Positions 34,253 to 43,067 of a stretch of 64,000 bases of DNA are shown here, piece by piece. The stretch's first letter is position 1, and every line of letters begins with the position of its first letter. Both the position numbers and the translations under genes were made by a program. The notes beneath the pieces were generated by a model. That model had not been told where the DNA came from. It made no database searches and saw only the letters and a list, made by a program, of their open reading frames with translations. This DNA is from Halalkalibacter akibai JCM 9157. Its GTDB lineage: Bacteria; Bacillota; Bacilli; Bacillales; Bacillaceae_D. Location: contig NZ_BAUV01000002.1 of the NCBI RefSeq assembly GCF_000513135.1, positions 1 to 64,000 on the forward strand, read 5' to 3'.

Positions 34253-34589
34253 ATCAAATACCTCCTTCTTTTTTTCTTATCCATAATAAATTGTGCCAAT
34301 GTTACTCTTTTTACCCTCTTTTCCTCTACAATAACTACTATTAATTGAGACTAAATAAAATTATAACCTAATTCTGAAACACGTGCACCCAAGAGCCCTT
34401 TAGGTTTCAGTGTTTTTCTCAGATCTTTTAAATATGTAGAAATACGATAAAAACGGCAAAAAAATTTTTTTTATTTTTATCCGAGTAAAAATTTGGTATA
34501 TCGATGTATATTTTCTCTGAAGTTCGACACTCTATAAGTAATAAGCCTGTTCTATAAAGGATCGTTGCTAAAATTTAGGAGTGACAACC
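34253..34589. promoter_or_regulatory. Divergent promoter region between mrpA and a small membrane protein
   Basis: The 337 bases hold a TATAAT-like -10 for mrp on the minus strand near 34361-34366, without a clear -35. CTGAAAC (34374-34380) and GTTTCAG (34404-34410) form a hairpin followed by tgttttt on the plus strand. No riboswitch family was recognised. Confidence 0.4.
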
Positions 34590-34820
34590 ATGAATAATAA
34601 GCAAAAGGGGTTAGCGGCTATAAGTATTTTTCTAGTGCTTTTTTCTGGGGGATGGTATGCAAATGAGTTTAATAAACGTACGATTCATGAAAAAGGATTA
34701 GATGGCCCAAACTCCGTTAATGTCCAACAGTTAGACAATCATATTGTCCCAACAACCGGTCCATTTCAACCAAGAGAATACATCAGGATTGGAAACAGAG
34801 TTCCAAACCGAGCTGAATAA
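34590..34820 (+). CDS. Small membrane-anchored protein of unknown function
   Basis: From the ATG behind aggag the product has 76 residues. Residues 8-24 (LAAISIFLVLFSGGWYA) form one hydrophobic helix; the remainder (RTIHEKGLDGPNSVNVQQLD, then TTGPFQPREYIRIGNRVPNR) is polar and rich in Pro, Asn and Arg. No family is recognised. It is divergent from the mrp operon and ended by a strong terminator, so it is a real transcription unit. Confidence 0.6.
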   Translation: MNNKQKGLAAISIFLVLFSGGWYANEFNKRTIHEKGLDGPNSVNVQQLDNHIVPTTGPFQPREYIRIGNRVPNRAE

Positions 34821-34830
34821 TGGAACCAAA

Positions 34831-34866
34831 AAAAGAGCTATCGTATTCGCGATAGCTCTTTTCTAA
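34831..34866 (+). terminator. Terminator of the small membrane protein gene
   Basis: AAAAGAGCTATCG (34831-34843) and its perfect complement (34850-34862) close on a six-base loop and end in a T run. Confidence 0.8.
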
Positions 34867-34894
34867 ATTTAGAATCGTTTTAAAGTTGGGGTGG

Positions 34895-34990
34895 AAGAAA
34901 AACGAAAGACCTCCGCGTAAGAGCCACCCTTAATTGTTGTTCGGGGCTGGGAAGAGTAGATTCTCTTTCAATCTCTCGCGGAGGTCAAGT
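34895..34990 (-). terminator. Long-loop terminator of sda
   Basis: GACCTCCGCG (34908-34917) and CGCGGAGGTC (34977-34986) form a perfect ten-pair stem, extended by AGAG/CTCT. On the minus strand it begins six bases after the sda stop and is followed by tttcgtttttctt. The 59-base interior carries a smaller hairpin. Confidence 0.6.
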
Positions 34991-34995
34991 TTTTA

Positions 34996-35136
34996 CTAGG
35001 ATGATAGTTTTATTTTGTCAGTGAGGGAGCGTTTAGCAATTTCTAGTCTAATTAGTTCGATGAAATCAGGGTTAAGTTTAAGTTCCATAGCTTTGTAGTA
35101 TGTGTCAATTAGTAGTTCGTCAGATAGATTTTGCAT
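34996..35136 (-). CDS. sda: Sporulation checkpoint inhibitor Sda
   Basis: A 46-residue product, starting [20 protein letters not shown] and continuing with [18 protein letters not shown], clearly matches Sda of B. subtilis (same helical hairpin and DFIELI motif). Sda binds KinA-type histidine kinases and blocks phosphorelay activation while DNA replicates. Its site next to yqeH matches B. subtilis. The binding site is odd: a strong ggaggtg lies 27 bases before the ATG, with a CCTGTC/GACAGG hairpin between them, and only the weak aggacagg lies close to the start. The DnaA boxes upstream fit its known control by DnaA. Confidence 0.88.
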   Translation of the reverse strand: MQNLSDELLIDTYYKAMELKLNPDFIELIRLEIAKRSLTDKIKLSS

Positions 35137-35292
35137 ATAGTCCTGTCCTAAAAGAAGACAGGTTCACCTCCTCAGTTTCTGTGTTTATTCAAAATTTAGT
35201 AGTAATAATTTTCCTTTTATGTGAATAAATTAGTAAGTTGTTTTTGTTAATCTCATCCTATCATGGTATTAAAAATAGAACAACTGTTCTAG

Positions 35293-35391
35293 TTATCCAC
35301 ATTGTTAGGTGGATAAGTTGTTAATTCCCTGTTCATTAAAAGGCCAAACCCCTTTAGTTATTAGAGGATAACGTGTATAACGTTATCCACA
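35293..35391. promoter_or_regulatory. DnaA-box cluster between sda and yqeH
   Basis: TTATCCACA occurs at 35293-35301 and 35383-35391; ggtggataa at 35308-35316 is an inverted TTATCCACC. A weaker inverted box, TTATCCTC, lies near 35364-35371. In B. subtilis DnaA controls sda, and this cluster is placed to do the same. The 500-base gap from 35137 to yqeH holds these boxes and AT-rich sequence, but no gene. Confidence 0.75.
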
Positions 35392-35635
35392 GGTGTTGAG
35401 AGATGCTTGTTTTTGTCGAAAATTTTTTTTTGTTGATGAAAAATATGGGGGTTTTGACAATAAAAATCAAAAGACGACAACATGCTTTCCTCTAAATTTG
35501 AAAAATAACAGCAATAAAGGTATAGTTAAAGTTTGGTAAGTATTAGATGAAATTAATTGTCTGTAAATAAATCATAAGAAAAATTTTCTATGAAATATTA
35601 ATAAGTAAGAAATGTGAGTTTTAGGGAGGATTAAT

Positions 35636-36706
35636 ATGGAAGAAAGTAAAACAATTTGTGTCGGGTGTGGCGTGGCCATTCAAACGGAGGAGAAAGATCA
35701 ACTAGGTTATGCACCACCGTCTTCATTAACAAGAGATGTGGTCACTTGTCAACGTTGCTTTAGGTTAAAGCATTATAATGAGGTCCAAGATGTCTCTTTA
35801 ACAGATGATGACTTCTTGAGAATCTTAAATGGTTTAGGGCAAAAAGATGCTTTAATTGTAAAAGTGGTTGATATATTTGACTTTACGGGTAGTTGGTTGC
35901 CGGGGATTCATCGTTTTGTTGGGAAAAATGAGGTACTACTTGTGGGAAATAAAGTTGACTTATTACCTAAGTCTTTAAATCAAAATCGCCTTAAGAATTG
36001 GATGAAGAAATCAGCCAAAGATCTCGGGCTAAAGCCAATTGACGTTATGTTAATGAGTGCAGAAAAAGGACAAGGTGTCGTAGAGATTGCCACAGAAATT
36101 GATCGCTTGCGAAAAGGGAAGGATGTTTTTGTTGTTGGTTGTACAAACGTAGGGAAATCAACGTTCATTAACCAAATGATCAAAACATTTGGTGGGGATA
36201 CGGAACAGTTAATTACCACTTCACATTTTCCAGGAACAACACTTGATATGATTGACATTCCTTTAGATGATGGGAAAGCCTTATATGATACACCAGGAAT
36301 AATTAATCATCATCAGATGGCTCACCATATAGATAAAAACGAATTAAAAATCATTACTCCGAAGAAAGAAATTAAACCAATGGTTTTTCAATTGAACGAA
36401 GGCCAAACATTATTCTTTGGTGGGCTAGGCAGGTTTGATTTTACTCAAGGAGAAAGAACCTCTTTTACATGTTATTGCTCGAATGACATTCACATTCATC
36501 GTACGAAACGTGAGAAAGCAGAAGAGCTTTATGAGCAGCACCTTGGAGAGTTATTAACACCACCTGGAGAAGAAACGAAAGAAACTCTACCACCATTGGT
36601 TAAACATACGTTTCAAATAAAAGATAAAAAATCAGATATTGTCTTCTCTGGACTAGGTTGGGTTACGGTCAATGGTCAAAATGTTAAAGTTGAGCTACGC
36701 CCCTAA
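35636..36706 (+). CDS. yqeH: Ribosome biogenesis GTPase YqeH
   Basis: The 356-residue protein begins with a zinc finger (Cys8, Cys11, Cys38, Cys41). A circularly permuted GTPase domain follows: G4 NKVDLL, G5 MSAEKG, then G1 GCTNVGKS and G3 YDTPG. A C-terminal RNA-binding part ends the protein. YqeH acts in 30S subunit assembly. agggagg precedes the start. In B. subtilis yqeG lies just upstream; here it is absent. Confidence 0.95.
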   Translation: MEESKTICVGCGVAIQTEEKDQLGYAPPSSLTRDVVTCQRCFRLKHYNEVQDVSLTDDDFLRILNGLGQKDALIVKVVDIFDFTGSWLPGIHRFVGKNEVLLVGNKVDLLPKSLNQNRLKNWMKKSAKDLGLKPIDVMLMSAEKGQGVVEIATEIDRLRKGKDVFVVGCTNVGKSTFINQMIKTFGGDTEQLITTSHFPGTTLDMIDIPLDDGKALYDTPGIINHHQMAHHIDKNELKIITPKKEIKPMVFQLNEGQTLFFGGLGRFDFTQGERTSFTCYCSNDIHIHRTKREKAEELYEQHLGELLTPPGEETKETLPPLVKHTFQIKDKKSDIVFSGLGWVTVNGQNVKVELRP

Positions 36707-36773
36707 AGGAGTAAATGTAACCATTCGAGAATCTATCATATAAAGAGATTTCTAAGTAGGGGAGAGGAAAAAA

Positions 36774-37619
36774 ATGGAGAAAGTCTTTGGGTTACTAGGA
36801 CATCCAGTTGGGCACTCGATGTCGCCTCTTATTCATAATGATGCTTTTCAAGTATTAAATATTGAAGCAAGGTATCATGCTTTTGATGTCCAGCCGAATC
36901 ATGTAAAAGAAGCAATAGATGGAATTAGAGCCTTAAACCTCTCAGGCTGTAATGTGACAGTTCCACATAAAATAGCTGTAATGGAATTTCTTGATGAAAT
37001 TGATGACGAGGCTACTCAAATCGGAGCTGTTAATACGATTGTTAACAAAGAAGGAAAGCTTATAGGCTATAATACGGATGGTCGAGGTTATGTGAAGTCT
37101 TTATTAGAGGAGACAGGAGAAGAAATCGGTTCGAAAAAATTTCTGATTATCGGAGCTGGTGGAGCCGCTCGCGGTATTGTGACAGCTTTGCTAAGACAAG
37201 GAATTGGTCAATTAACCATTACAAACAGAACGCTAGAAAAAGCACAACCATTATTGAAGCTTGCACAAGTATATGAGACTGATGCTTGTGCCATTGAGAA
37301 ACACAAAGCAGAATTAACCTTAAACGAATTTGATGTTATTATCAATACAACTTCAATCGGGATGAGCCCCAATATCGAAGAGTCTCCTATTTCACTCAAG
37401 AATATGAAACGGGGGACGATTGTTAGTGATTTGATTTATAATCCAATTGAAACAAAACTTCTTAAAGATGCTAAGCAACAAGGGGCTAAAACCGTAAATG
37501 GGATTGGAATGTTTGTTAATCAAGCAGTACTCGCATTTGAACACTGGACAGGTGAGAATCCTGACCCATTGAGGATGGAAAAAATCGTTTTACAACAATT
37601 AGGAGGAACAACATGTTAA
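36774..37619 (+). CDS. aroE: Shikimate dehydrogenase
   Basis: The 281-residue enzyme reduces 3-dehydroshikimate with NADPH in aromatic amino acid synthesis. HPVGHSMSPLIHNDAF and NVTVPHK (catalytic Lys) form the substrate site; GYNTDGRG and the nucleotide motif IIGAGGAARG follow. It overlaps yhbY by seven bases, within the long yqeH operon. Confidence 0.95.
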   Translation: MEKVFGLLGHPVGHSMSPLIHNDAFQVLNIEARYHAFDVQPNHVKEAIDGIRALNLSGCNVTVPHKIAVMEFLDEIDDEATQIGAVNTIVNKEGKLIGYNTDGRGYVKSLLEETGEEIGSKKFLIIGAGGAARGIVTALLRQGIGQLTITNRTLEKAQPLLKLAQVYETDACAIEKHKAELTLNEFDVIINTTSIGMSPNIEESPISLKNMKRGTIVSDLIYNPIETKLLKDAKQQGAKTVNGIGMFVNQAVLAFEHWTGENPDPLRMEKIVLQQLGGTTC

Positions 37620-37906
37620 CAGGGAAACAGAAAAGATTTTTAAGATCTAAAGCACACCACTTAAATCCAATTTTCCAAGTAGGTAAAGGCGGAGTTAATG
37701 AGAACATGAGCAAACAAGTAGAAGAGGCACTTGAGGCTAGAGAGTTAATCAAAGTAAGCATTTTACAAAATTGTGATGAAGATAAGGATGAGGTTGCAGC
37801 TGCATTAGTGACACATACAAAAGCTGAACTTGTACAAGTAATAGGTCATACGATTGTGTTATATAAAGAATCAAAAGAAAATAAAGCAATTGTTCTTCCA
37901 TCATAA
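37613..37906 (+). CDS. yhbY: Ribosome assembly RNA-binding protein YhbY
   Basis: The 97-residue CRM-domain protein has LTGKQKRFLRSKAHHLNPIF, QVGKGGVNENM and the VIGHTIVLYKES end. It binds pre-50S particles. The B. subtilis name is yqeI. aggaggaaca precedes the start, inside the end of aroE. Confidence 0.93.
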   Translation: MLTGKQKRFLRSKAHHLNPIFQVGKGGVNENMSKQVEEALEARELIKVSILQNCDEDKDEVAAALVTHTKAELVQVIGHTIVLYKESKENKAIVLPS

Positions 37907-37965
37907 GGGAAAAACTCTGACGTTCTATAGTAAATGATTATCGTGAGGAGGGAGGGGGTAACGTG

Positions 37966-38580
37966 ATGAAAAAGATAGGTTTGTTTGGTGGTACTTTTAA
38001 TCCTCCGCATTTTGGACATTTACTATTTGCTCAAGAAGTCCTAGTAACCTTCGAACTGGATGAAATATGGTTTATTCCAGTTAATGTCCCTCCTCATAAG
38101 AAAAGTGATGACCTTGCTTCCAATGAAGATCGAGTTGACATGTTAGTGGAGGCTTTGAAGAATAACGAACATTTCCATGTTTCAACAATTGAATTGGAAC
38201 GGAAGGGTCCGTCATATACGATTGACACAGTCAAGCAGTTAAAGCAAATATACACAGACTACCAATTTTATTTTCTAATTGGTGGGGACATGATTGATTA
38301 TCTACCAAAATGGTACAGAATTGAAGAATTAATGAAACTTGTGACTTTTATAGGGGTAGAGCGTCCTGGAACTACTATAAAAGACTCGCTATATTCTGAC
38401 CAAGTCAAGTTAATAAAAATGATTCAAGTTGATTTTTCATCTTCTTTAATTCGAAAACGAGTGGAAGAAGGAAAGCCGATTACGTATATGGTTCCGACAG
38501 AAGTGGAATTAATGGTGAAAGAGAGGTCATTGTATGAACCTAGAACAAGCATTGGAAAAGGTAAGACCTCACCTTACTGA
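37966..38580 (+). CDS. nadD: Nicotinate-nucleotide adenylyltransferase
   Basis: The enzyme of about 204 residues joins nicotinate mononucleotide to AMP in NAD synthesis. GLFGGTFNPPHFGHLLFAQE carries the nucleotidyl-transferase H-x-G-H type motif; IGGDMIDYLPKWYR and SSSLIRKRVEEG follow. A GTG directly before the ATG could also serve, both behind ggagggaggggg. It overlaps yqeK by 47 bases. Confidence 0.95.
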   Translation: MKKIGLFGGTFNPPHFGHLLFAQEVLVTFELDEIWFIPVNVPPHKKSDDLASNEDRVDMLVEALKNNEHFHVSTIELERKGPSYTIDTVKQLKQIYTDYQFYFLIGGDMIDYLPKWYRIEELMKLVTFIGVERPGTTIKDSLYSDQVKLIKMIQVDFSSSLIRKRVEEGKPITYMVPTEVELMVKERSLYEPRTSIGKGKTSPY

Positions 38581-39103
38581 TCATCGCTATCAACATACAT
38601 TAGGGGTTATTAAAGCTGCAGAAGAATTAGCAGAGAGGTTTGATGCTGATAAAGACAAAGCAATAATTGCTTCTGTTTTTCACGATTATGCGAAATTCCG
38701 TGATAAGGAAGAAATGAAACGGCTTGTCCGGGAGAAACTAAATGATAAGTCAATCTTGGACTATGGTGATGAATTACTGCATGCACCTTGTGGGGCTTAT
38801 TACGTTGAAAATGAGGTTGGAATAAAAGATCAAGAAATTCTAGATGCTATTCGTTACCACACAACAGGCAAGCCTCATATGACTGTTTTGGAAAAAGTGG
38901 TTTTTTTAGCAGATTATATAGAGCCTGGTCGACATTTCAAAGGAATTGAGACAGTCAGAGAAATCGCAGAACATGATCTAGATAAAGCGATAATAGAAGC
39001 TTTGAAGAACACAATGAACTTCTTAATGAAACAAAACCAATTAGTTTTCCCGGAAACAATAGCAACTTACAACCAATTAATTAACGATAAAAAGGAGAAG
39101 TGA
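38534..39103 (+). CDS. yqeK: HD-domain hydrolase YqeK
   Basis: The 189-residue protein has the HD phosphohydrolase motifs: HTLGVIKAAEELAERF, SVFHDYAKF and, later, LADYIEPGRHFKG. Members of this family split Ap4A into two ADP under stress. The start lies within the nadD 3' end behind gagaggtca, a coupled overlap common in Bacillus. Confidence 0.93.
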   Translation: MNLEQALEKVRPHLTDHRYQHTLGVIKAAEELAERFDADKDKAIIASVFHDYAKFRDKEEMKRLVREKLNDKSILDYGDELLHAPCGAYYVENEVGIKDQEILDAIRYHTTGKPHMTVLEKVVFLADYIEPGRHFKGIETVREIAEHDLDKAIIEALKNTMNFLMKQNQLVFPETIATYNQLINDKKEK

Positions 39104-39106
39104 TGT

Positions 39107-39463
39107 TTGGTGAATGAAGAATCCATTTTTGAACTAGCGGTAAAAGCAATTGATGATAAAAGAGCAGAAAATATAGTAGCGTTAAATATGAAAGGTGTTT
39201 CCCTTATTGCAGATTACTTTGTTATATGCCACGGTAATTCAGATAAACAAGTGCAAGCTATTGCCTATGAATTGAAAAAAGTGGTTCAAGAAAAAGGGAT
39301 AGAAATTAAACGATTAGAAGGCTTTGATCAAGCTCGTTGGATTTTAATTGATTTAGGTGATGTCGTTGTTCATGTTTTTCATAAGGACGAACGAACGTAT
39401 TATAATTTAGAAAAATTATGGGGAGATGCGCCTGTTGTAGAATTAGAAGGGGTTTTAGGGTAA
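39107..39463 (+). CDS. rsfS: Ribosome silencing factor RsfS
   Basis: The 118-residue protein (YqeL) matches RsfS: LAVKAIDDKRAENIVALNMK, ADYFVICHGNSDKQVQAI, GFDQARWILIDLGDVVVHVF. It binds L14 on the 50S subunit and prevents joining when nutrients fall. The start is TTG or the GTG next to it, both behind aaaggag; the nearer ATG at 39104 leads to a stop after four codons. Confidence 0.93.
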   Translation: MVNEESIFELAVKAIDDKRAENIVALNMKGVSLIADYFVICHGNSDKQVQAIAYELKKVVQEKGIEIKRLEGFDQARWILIDLGDVVVHVFHKDERTYYNLEKLWGDAPVVELEGVLG

Positions 39464-40323
39464 TGGATCTAAAACCAGGATATACTGAAAAATTAAAAGT
39501 GGTAAGAAAAGCCGATTTTGGTTTTTTTATAAGTGATGGAAATACAGATGTGTTGCTACATGAAAGGGAAGCTACCGAACCAATTGAAGTTGGGGATGAA
39601 GTGGAAGTATTTCTTTATCATGACCACCAAGGCAGATTAGCGGCTACTATGGAAAAACCTTTCTTACAATTAGGAGAGATTGCTTGGTTAGAGGCTGTAG
39701 AAGTAAAAACGGGTCATGGTGTTTTCTTTCACAATGGGATATCACGTGATCTCTTTTTATCAATGGATGAATTACCATATGACAGAGGGATGTGGCCACA
39801 ACCTGGTGACAAGCTTCCTCTATCGCTCACATGGGATAAGCGCGGCCGTTTAATGGGGAAGCTGGTTAAAGGCGAGCCAATTGAGAAACAATCGATTAAA
39901 GCAACAGCAGAAGTGATGAATCAAGAAGTAAGTGGTTATGTTTATCACTTTTTAGATGAAGGTGCCTTGCTGTTAACTGATGAAGGTTATATTGCCTTTC
40001 TACACAATGATGAGATGGTAGAAACACCTAGATATGGTCAGCACATTCAAACTCGTGTTCAATTTGTCAGAGAAGATGGACGTATTAATGTAACGATGAT
40101 GCCAAAAAGATCAGAACAACAAGATGAAGATGCTGATCGAATTTATGCATTTTTACAAGAGCGCGGGGGGTCAATGCCTTATTGGGACAAAACACCTCCA
40201 GAAGACATTGAACTTAGGTTCTCAATTAGTAAAGCTAAATTTAAAAGAGCGCTAGGTAAGCTTATGAAAGAAAAAAAGATTGAACAGCGAGATGGCTGGA
40301 CTCACTTAAAACAAGATAAATAA
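39463..40323 (+). CDS. cvfB: S1-domain RNA-binding protein CvfB
   Basis: From the ATG that overlaps the rsfS stop the protein has 286 residues: three S1-like beta domains (for example LKVVRKADFGFFISDGNTDV and AAMEKPF-type ends) and a C-terminal winged helix (AFLQERGGSMPYWDKTPPED, then SKAKFKRALGKLMKEKKIEQ). CvfB/YitL binds RNA and influences virulence gene expression in Staphylococcus. In B. subtilis it lies elsewhere (yitL); here it sits between rsfS and yqeM. Confidence 0.9.
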   Translation: MDLKPGYTEKLKVVRKADFGFFISDGNTDVLLHEREATEPIEVGDEVEVFLYHDHQGRLAATMEKPFLQLGEIAWLEAVEVKTGHGVFFHNGISRDLFLSMDELPYDRGMWPQPGDKLPLSLTWDKRGRLMGKLVKGEPIEKQSIKATAEVMNQEVSGYVYHFLDEGALLLTDEGYIAFLHNDEMVETPRYGQHIQTRVQFVREDGRINVTMMPKRSEQQDEDADRIYAFLQERGGSMPYWDKTPPEDIELRFSISKAKFKRALGKLMKEKKIEQRDGWTHLKQDK

Positions 40324-40332
40324 GGAGCTTAT

Positions 40333-41073
40333 ATGAATTATCAAGCTTTTGCTAACTTATATGATTCATTAATGGCTGATGCGCCATATGAAAAATGGGT
40401 TGACTTCATCGCGCAACAAGTTAAACAAGATTTAAGTGGATTGTCTATCCTGGATGTTGGTTGTGGAACAGGTGATTTACTCTTGAGGCTTAACAAAAAA
40501 GGGGCGAGGGTAACAGGGGTTGATATATCTGAAGACATGCTCGCAATTGCCAAAGAAAAATGCGAGCATGCAGGATTCTCACCTCCTCTGTTTCAACAAT
40601 CAATGACGGAGCTAGAGACTATTGGTGAATTTGATGTTATCACCATCTTTTGTGATTCTTTAAATTATTTGGAGACTGAGAAAGATGTAGGCGATACTTT
40701 TAAAAGCATTTATAATTTGTTGAAGCAAGGCGGGTTACTGTTGTTTGACGTTCATTCTGTTTCCAAAATCACAGGCTTTATAAATCAAACTTTTGCTGAA
40801 GACGTTGGCAACATGGCTTATATTTGGACGTCCTTCCCTGGTGAATACCCAAACAGTGTTGAACATGAAGTCACTTTTTTTATTGAGAACGAACAAAATG
40901 GTTTATTTGAACGAAATTTTGAACTACATAAACAACGAACATTTCCAGTTGAGGTTTATCTTAATTGGTTAGATGAAGCTGGATTTGAGATAACTGGAAC
41001 TTTCGGAGATTTTACTTTGTTAGAACCGACAAATGAAAGTGAAAGAATTTTTTTCTCAGTTAAAAAGAAATAA
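40333..41073 (+). CDS. yqeM: Class I SAM-dependent methyltransferase YqeM
   Basis: The 246-residue protein has the SAM site ILDVGCGTGDLLLRL, VTGVDISEDML and the later FDVITIFCDSLNYL. The substrate is unknown. It starts ten bases after cvfB behind ataaggagct, and is the last gene of the yqeH operon; a bidirectional terminator follows. Confidence 0.92.
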   Translation: MNYQAFANLYDSLMADAPYEKWVDFIAQQVKQDLSGLSILDVGCGTGDLLLRLNKKGARVTGVDISEDMLAIAKEKCEHAGFSPPLFQQSMTELETIGEFDVITIFCDSLNYLETEKDVGDTFKSIYNLLKQGGLLLFDVHSVSKITGFINQTFAEDVGNMAYIWTSFPGEYPNSVEHEVTFFIENEQNGLFERNFELHKQRTFPVEVYLNWLDEAGFEITGTFGDFTLLEPTNESERIFFSVKKK

Positions 41074-41101
41074 AAGAGGAATTTGTAAAAATATCACGAA
41101 T

Positions 41102-41135
41102 AAAAAGAGGGAGAGCATAGCTCTTCCTCTTTATT
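41102..41135. terminator. Bidirectional terminator between yqeM and comER
   Basis: AAAGAGGGAGAGC and GCTCTTCCTCTTT form a 13-pair stem (one G-T), with A and T tracts outside. Confidence 0.8.
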
Positions 41136-41964
41136 TAACAGATTTATTAGAAAATGCCTCGGTAATAAGCTCTTGATCCTCATAGTATTTTGCATGAGTT
41201 TGTTGAAACAAATGATCAAACATCGCTCCAGTTTCTGCTTCAAGGACCTTAATTCCTTCTCCTGTTATTCCACCTGGAACACAAACGCGTTGTTGTAACG
41301 TCGGTAAAGTATAGTGTCCTTTTTCGAGTAATTTTCCCATTCCAATCATCATATTTGTTGCAAGAGTTGTTGCATCTTCTTTAGAAATGTTTGTCTGTCT
41401 TACAGCCCCGTCAATAAATTGTTGCATCATATAACTAAAAAAGGCCGGACCACAACTAACAATATCTGATGAAACACGAGTAATGTCTTCAGCGATTTCA
41501 AGTGGTTCTGAAATGGTCGCCATAAGAGATGTTAAGTATTGTTTATCTTCCTCTTGGCAACGGCTACCAAAGCTTAACAAGGAAGAACCAGTTAGTGCTC
41601 TGTTTAATATACTCGGAATCGCTCTTGCAACTTTACAGTTAACAACTTCTTCTAGTTGCTCGACCGATATAGGACTTGTAATCGAAATTAACAACTTACT
41701 TGGATGGAGCACCGGCGCGATTGATTGTAACACTGTAGGAAATTGTAAAGGTTTCGTGCAGATAAAAATGACACTTGCCTCTTGAGCTACTTCTTCTGCG
41801 TTTCTTCCAATAATAACGGTTGGGAAACGTTTTTTTAATGCCTCCGCTTTCGCTCTATTACGGTTTGTAATCACTAATTGATTTGGAGAAATGGCACCAG
41901 ACTCAATAAATGATTCGAGCAGAATCGTACCCATGCTTCCTGTTCCTATAATTCCTATTTTCAA
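41131..41964 (-). CDS. comER: ComER, pyrroline-5-carboxylate reductase-like
   Basis: From the TTG behind aaaggaggggg the protein has 277 residues. The NAD(P) motif IGIIGTGSMGTILLESFIES and the ProC-type C-terminal helices (CVPGGITGEGIKVLEAETGA) are present. It lies opposite comEA as in B. subtilis. It is not required for competence; links to sporulation have been reported for homologues. Confidence 0.92.
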   Translation of the reverse strand: MKIGIIGTGSMGTILLESFIESGAISPNQLVITNRNRAKAEALKKRFPTVIIGRNAEEVAQEASVIFICTKPLQFPTVLQSIAPVLHPSKLLISITSPISVEQLEEVVNCKVARAIPSILNRALTGSSLLSFGSRCQEEDKQYLTSLMATISEPLEIAEDITRVSSDIVSCGPAFFSYMMQQFIDGAVRQTNISKEDATTLATNMMIGMGKLLEKGHYTLPTLQQRVCVPGGITGEGIKVLEAETGAMFDHLFQQTHAKYYEDQELITEAFSNKSVK

Positions 41965-42047
41965 GTAATCCCCCTCCTTTAACATGATCAAAACGCGATT
42001 ACCCGTTATGACTAAACGTATGAAGGAGGAACTTATGTTATGACCTA

Positions 42048-42302
42048 TTATCTTAGGTTAAGATAATTAATTATCATTTCCTTGGTAACAAGCTTACGTG
42101 GAGGAAACTGAAACTTCATAGCAATCTTATTCATTTCTTCCGTAATTTGATTTATTTCCGTTGGTTGGAAATCTTGGCCAGCTTTCGCTATTTCAAGTGT
42201 GTGTTCAATAGCACGTTCTCTAGCGGAATCGAGAAGAAGAAATTGCTTTTGAGCCTCTCGGTGTTTACGAACTTGTTCGGCAATTTGTAAATGTACAGAC
42301 AT
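42048..42302 (-). CDS. DUF2533 small protein
   Basis: The 84-residue charged helical protein has SVHLQIAEQVRKHREAQKQF, then DSARERAIEHTLEIAKAGQ, and PPRKLVTKEMIINYL, matching DUF2533 proteins of Bacillus. aaaggagacgaa precedes the start. It is upstream of comER on the same strand, 83 bases away. Function unknown. Confidence 0.75.
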   Translation of the reverse strand: MSVHLQIAEQVRKHREAQKQFLLLDSARERAIEHTLEIAKAGQDFQPTEINQITEEMNKIAMKFQFPPRKLVTKEMIINYLNLR

Positions 42303-42374
42303 GTAACATTCGTCTCCTTTTATCTAAGTATTAACTAATATTATAACTTAAGTTTGGAAAAGGGTGAACTAAGA

Positions 42375-43007
42375 ATGAAAATTATGCAAAATCAAATCTT
42401 ATTAGTCGTTATTGTGATTCTAATTGTCGGTGTTTTAGTGTTCTTTCAACTTGATAATGGAGAAGAAGAGGCAGTTGAGGATTTATTCGAGCAATTTAAT
42501 TCAGCCGATGAAGATAAGGAAACAGAAGAAATTCGAGAGGAAGAAAAGAAGGTTGTTATTGATGTTAAAGGGGCGGTTGCCGAACCGGGAGTTTATGAGT
42601 TAAGAGTGGGAAATCGAATTCATCACGCAATTAGTAGGGCTGGAGGTTTGTTGCAAGATGCTGACGAGAAGAAGTTGAATTTGGCACTTTTATTGCAAGA
42701 TGAGATGGTGGTTTATGTGCCTACTCTTGGAGAGGAGGGAATGGACATTCAAATTGGGATTCCAACATCAAGTCAAAATCAAGAAGGGAAGATTGCTATT
42801 AATCATGCTGATTCAAAAGAGCTTGAGCAATTACCTGGAATAGGACCAGCGAAAGCTTCAGCAATTATCGCTTATAGAGAAGAAAACGGACCCTTTAAAG
42901 AAGTTAATGATTTGTTAAAAGTGTCTGGAATTGGGCCAAAGTCCATTGAGAAACTAGGCGAATTTCTAATCTTTAATTTGATGATTATTGGAAGATTTGT
43001 TCATTGA
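42375..43007 (+). CDS. comEA: Competence protein ComEA, DNA receptor
   Basis: I start at the ATG behind aaaagggtgaa, giving 210 residues; a TTG at 42354 is less likely. One N-terminal membrane helix (ILLVVIVILIVGVLVFF), an acidic linker, a SLBB-like domain (VVIDVKGAVAEPGVYELRVG) and a C-terminal double helix-hairpin-helix (INHADSKELEQLPGIGPAKA) follow. It binds DNA outside the membrane and delivers it to ComEC. Confidence 0.93.
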   Translation: MKIMQNQILLVVIVILIVGVLVFFQLDNGEEEAVEDLFEQFNSADEDKETEEIREEEKKVVIDVKGAVAEPGVYELRVGNRIHHAISRAGGLLQDADEKKLNLALLLQDEMVVYVPTLGEEGMDIQIGIPTSSQNQEGKIAINHADSKELEQLPGIGPAKASAIIAYREENGPFKEVNDLLKVSGIGPKSIEKLGEFLIFNLMIIGRFVH

Positions 43008-43067
43008 CTAGGGATAAGCTTTTCACTAAACTTGCATTAATAACTATATCAGTACAGGAGGAAGAAA

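Noticed and set aside
39104-39118. ATG as start of rsfS
   Set aside because: It reads ATG TTT GGT GAA TGA and stops; the TTG or GTG in the right frame follows aaaggag.
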